From the NCBI GenBank assembly GCA_027186245.1, contig CP114498.1, positions 1,867,501 through 1,931,500 of the forward strand: a DNA stretch of 64,000 bases, given 5' to 3'. A model generated the notes under the pieces. It had not been told where the DNA came from and ran no database searches. It worked only from the letters and a program-made list of their open reading frames with translations. Made by a program: the position numbers and the translations under genes. The DNA comes from Coriaria nepalensis. Taxonomy: Eukaryota; Streptophyta; Magnoliopsida; Cucurbitales; Coriariaceae. Below, in pieces: positions 60,601 through 64,000 of this stretch. Every line of letters begins with the position of its first letter. The stretch's first letter is position 1.

Positions 60601-61369
60601 TGTTAAGTGGGTTTTTCCATTATGGATCACTACTCTATTTTGGCATATATTACCGTCCAACCACGTCTAATAAAATATGAGATGTGCTAAAGTTCGTAAA
60701 AAAATTTGATCACATAATTGTATGAGATCTCAAGCATATTCTCTAACATGATCATATTTTATATCCCATTTTTATAAAACCAAAATACTAATTAATTATA
60801 AACATAATTAAGATAATTCTAACATTATGGGTATAGTTAATCTAATTCTTTTAAAAAACAACTTTCAAGTTTAACTATTTATAAACTTTATGTGTCTACA
60901 ATTTTGAAAATAATATAGTATATAGGTTCTCTTTATGTTTTTTCTTGTACTGTACGCTTTAACTAAAGCTATCTAGAAAAATCAATTTCTCTTTCTTTGA
61001 TACTTAAATAATAAGTATTAGAAAATGAATCTCATACTTTAACAAAGGCTATATATGATTCAAATTATAGTCTCGCGACTTTTCCGTATGGTGTCATACA
61101 TGAGCCATACCTAATTGACAAAACCATCATACTTAAATATCGACACCTAATCTCAAATTTTCAAACATTATGATATTATAACTTTATACACAATAAAATC
61201 AATTCATATATGATGATCGTTAATAAATGTCATTAAAAAACTATTCATTATAGAAAATACAGCAATAATATAATGGATAAAACATAATGAAGTGGAAAGA
61301 CATATAATAAAGTAGTACGAGTCATGATAAATTATCACTCTCACTAACCAAACACATTAAAAGACCCCA
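57671..61369. other. Gene-poor AT-rich spacer
   Basis: I see no gene. There are poly-A or poly-T runs at about 58229-58247, 58590-58603 and 60028-60051, and a pyrimidine-rich CTTT stretch near 58886-58930. Minus-strand open frames at 59377-59809 show no family resemblance. Confidence 0.5.
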
Positions 61370-61950
61370 AATTCCCATGGTGCTAACATGTTCCTTAAGA
61401 GTTGTGGCTCCTAATCCTTTGGTTAATGGATCAACTACCATTGCTCTGTATCGATATGATCAACCACAATATCTCCATTCTTTGTGAAATCACTAACGGA
61501 AAGATACTTGATTTCTATATACTTCACAAGCTACTAGTGATTTTGTTATTCTTAAAGAATAATACAACTATAGTATTATCATAATAAATTCTAAGTGGCC
61601 TCAAAATAGAATCAACCACCATAAGTCCTGAAATAAAGTTTCTCAACTAGGCAACATGTGTAATAGCTCCATAACATGTAACAAACTCCACCTGCATAGT
61701 CGATGAAGCAGTCATAGTTTGCTTAACACTCTTCCACGAGATGGCTCCATCGGTTAACATAAAGATATACCTAGATGCAAACTTTCTATCATCCAAACAG
61801 CTACCAAAGTCAAAATTGAAGTATTCAATCATCTCAAGGTTCTCCACATGCTTATAAACTAGCATGTAACTTTTTAAAAGCTGAAAAATATCTAATGAAT
61901 TTCTTAGCTACAACCCAGTGGGCAAGAACACTAATCATATAGGCAATATT
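61370..61950 (-). mobile_element. Ty1/Copia polyprotein relic, RT end and RNase H
   Basis: On the minus strand, from about 61950, HWVVAKKFIRYFSAFKKLHA corresponds to the usual HW-AKRILRYLKGT block. After a stop or frameshift comes MIEYFNFDFGSCLDDRKFAS, then GYIFML-like YIFMLTDGAISWKSVKQTM and STMQVEF, the RNase H core with its Asp and Glu positions recognisable. YYDNTIVVLFFKNNK follows near 61600-61540. Stops separate these parts. No LTRs were identified. Confidence 0.75.
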
Positions 61951-64000
61951 AATGCAAGATTACAATATTTTGATTTCCTTTCTAATTATTTTGATTAATG
62001 CAAGATTTTCCTACTAATTTTAGTTTCTAATCTATTAGAATCATTAATTTATGAAATCTTTGTAAAATCTACTGCCCTTAATTCAAGTTTTCAATTCATG
62101 GGTTTAGGAACTAAGAACCCTAAAATTTTGAGATTCATAATTCCCTACTCAATAGTATAATCTGATCAATAATCAAAGGAATAATAATTTAAAACATCAA
62201 GGAAGCATATTTTATAAAGAATTAAATCAAACAACAGTCATAAATTCGGATTTAAGTTATGGGTATGTTTCAAGAACTCTAAAATTTCTAGATTCCAAAT
62301 TATCATGAAATCGAATCAATTGCTATAGGCAAGATATTACAATTATGATCGAACAAACGATCAATCTATAAATTCAATCATAGATACAAAACTAATCCGA
62401 AAATTGTAAAATTTGAAAATTTTCATGCACAAATCATATACGATTATATATTTTCCTTGATACCGGTTGTCAAACATTATAAAAATTCATCCTACCAACC
62501 AGATACACTACTCGTAGGGCCGCTATCTTTACTTATAGTACTATGAACTTACACATACAAGATCCAATATCTCTATAGATTTCAAAAAATTATACGTAAA
62601 TGTGATGTAGGATCTCAATACTTGTTTTACATTGTTGGATACATTTCCTTACGGCTTAAGCTTTCAAGACATTTAATAACTTGACAAGTATATACATTAT
62701 TTTTCCTCAATGATTATACTCTCTATTTTCTTTATTTGTGCTCTCATAAATATATATATATATATATAATGACAGAAAAGAAAATCCAGGCCGTTGATGT
62801 AGATTCAACAACGTTCGTCTTACTACAATTGAAATCTAGCTACTGTTGTTACCCAAATCTCTAGAGAGGAAGAAAAAAAATGTAGAGATATTATTGGCAC
62901 AGACATATGCCAACTTTTTAGAAAGCAGAAAATCGTTGAACAAGTTAAGAAAACCCAAAATAGAGACAATGCCATTAACGTTGGATTCTTCATCTGTTTA
63001 TGCGTTCTGGTCCATCACTCCATGTGTTCAAGCCGAGGATAATAAGATAGGATCGGTGGGCCGAGCTTGGTATGCAATAAATGTAGTTATGGTGTGTTTT
63101 GAAGCCCAAGTTCTTTGAGCCTCAAAACTTGCAAAGGGCCAACGTTTTGATTTTGCCTTTGTCAAACTAGGATTAGTTAAGAAACCCGTAAGTCTAAAAC
63201 ACTTCCAACTTTGAAAATTCATTCATAACCACAAAATATCAGAATAACTAATATATACCCAAAACACTTCCACTCTAGAGACAATGTTTGTGCTAAAAGC
63301 TGTATACAAAAAATACCTATCAACCTTATAGCTCATGATGACAGACATGGTGGGTACTCATTTCAAGTTTAAAACTTTTGAATTCAATCCGAAACATCTT
63401 ACGAAAGATGAAAATGATTTGAGATTATAAAGTGGAAGAAAAGAGAAAAAGCAGTCGTAATAAATCATCATCGACCTTAGTCACATGGAAAAGAAGATAG
63501 AAAAATAATGATTATTAAAACAATTACAACATTGATTATGATCTGTGGTGGGTCAAGTGCTAACATGGTTCATGACCCTATTAAGTATTAACCATAATCA
63601 TAGCCCCTACCTAATTTCATTTTCATTTTTTTAAGGTAAATTATAAATTTTTTTAAATTAAAAAAAGAAAAAGAAAAAGAAAATAGAACACATTGCAAAA
63701 TGATGCATTTTCATAATATCATTATATACTTTGGTATAAATTAACTCACGAACGAGCTAAAACAATTTCTATTATACATGAAAGAACAATCACATCATAT
63801 CGGGATGCGTTTGTTTCAACAGAAGCTTACGACAAGCACAAGATTGAATTCGATTAGAATGCCTTTATATATTATCATATATCACCGAAAGGCACTAGAA
63901 TACAAAAGAGCTTATGATTGTTTTCTAGAAGAAGCATTCCGGCATCGGCATGTATTTGGAGTTGAAATCTTCTTCTAGCTTCTAAGCTTAATATTCACTT
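61951..64000. other. Gene-poor end of the window
   Basis: No gene is supported. A TA repeat lies at 62751-62768. Sequence around 62400-62700 could be further Copia debris, but no domain is visible. The open frames at 62846-63118 and 63778-63978 match nothing I recognise. Confidence 0.5.

Noticed and set aside
1..64000. CRISPR arrays, operons, rRNA genes
   Set aside because: None are present; the gene structures are eukaryotic and no spaced direct-repeat array is seen.

Overview
The window is nuclear DNA from a flowering plant, almost certainly a eudicot. The evidence is GT-AG introns in plant gene families, AT-rich intergenic DNA full of TA/GA/ATT microsatellites, and decayed plant-type Ty3/Gypsy, Ty1/Copia and RTE-LINE elements. 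I cannot name the species.

Eight protein-coding genes can be supported. On the + strand: an LBD21-like LOB-domain factor (2720-3232), a BAHD acyltransferase (6825-8141), an ABI4 orthologue (12705-13730) and an ATL-type RING-H2 membrane protein (16400-16948). On the - strand: clathrin heavy chain (30 coding exons, 30531 to 19526, 1700 residues when the exons are joined), a TBL29/ESK1-like xylan O-acetyltransferase (5 exons, 36551 to 34422, 507 residues), phosphoribosylanthranilate isomerase (PAI; 4 exons, 39472 to 38321, 289 residues) and a SMXL6/7/8-type strigolactone-signalling repressor (50925 to 47314, about 1000 residues). The multi-exon models were assembled by hand; every junction used is GT-AG and keeps frame. 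A short frameshifted PPR-like remnant lies at 3433-3730.

Mobile DNA fills much of the rest. There is a Gypsy gag relic with a primer-binding-site-like sequence (17826-18930), a decayed 'putative gypsy type transposon' ORF (about 31530-33520), an RTE LINE with both ends and a diverged target-site duplication (39458-42157), a Copia RNase H relic (61370-61950), a hAT-type MITE inside a clathrin intron (26286-26417), a 288-bp foldback MITE with a 9-bp target-site duplication (54849-55136), a 1-kb foldback element (about 9846-10850), and two diverged direct copies of a 1.5-kb repeat (about 51930-53440 and 56096-57670). From 51 kb to the end I find no intact gene.

The genes are independent neighbours, not a pathway. 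Three are regulators (LBD, ABI4 in ABA/sugar response, SMXL in strigolactone response), and the others serve membrane traffic, wall acetylation, tryptophan synthesis and ubiquitination. The most interesting structure is at PAI. The RTE element sits in the transit-peptide exon; its ATG-rich 3' tail supplies the only start codons in frame with the surviving gene, and the severed upstream exon piece can still be read 2.7 kb away, beyond the duplicated target site. Also notable are three genes with very short upstream ORFs overlapping their start codons, and a 99-nt SMXL intron that can be retained without breaking the frame.
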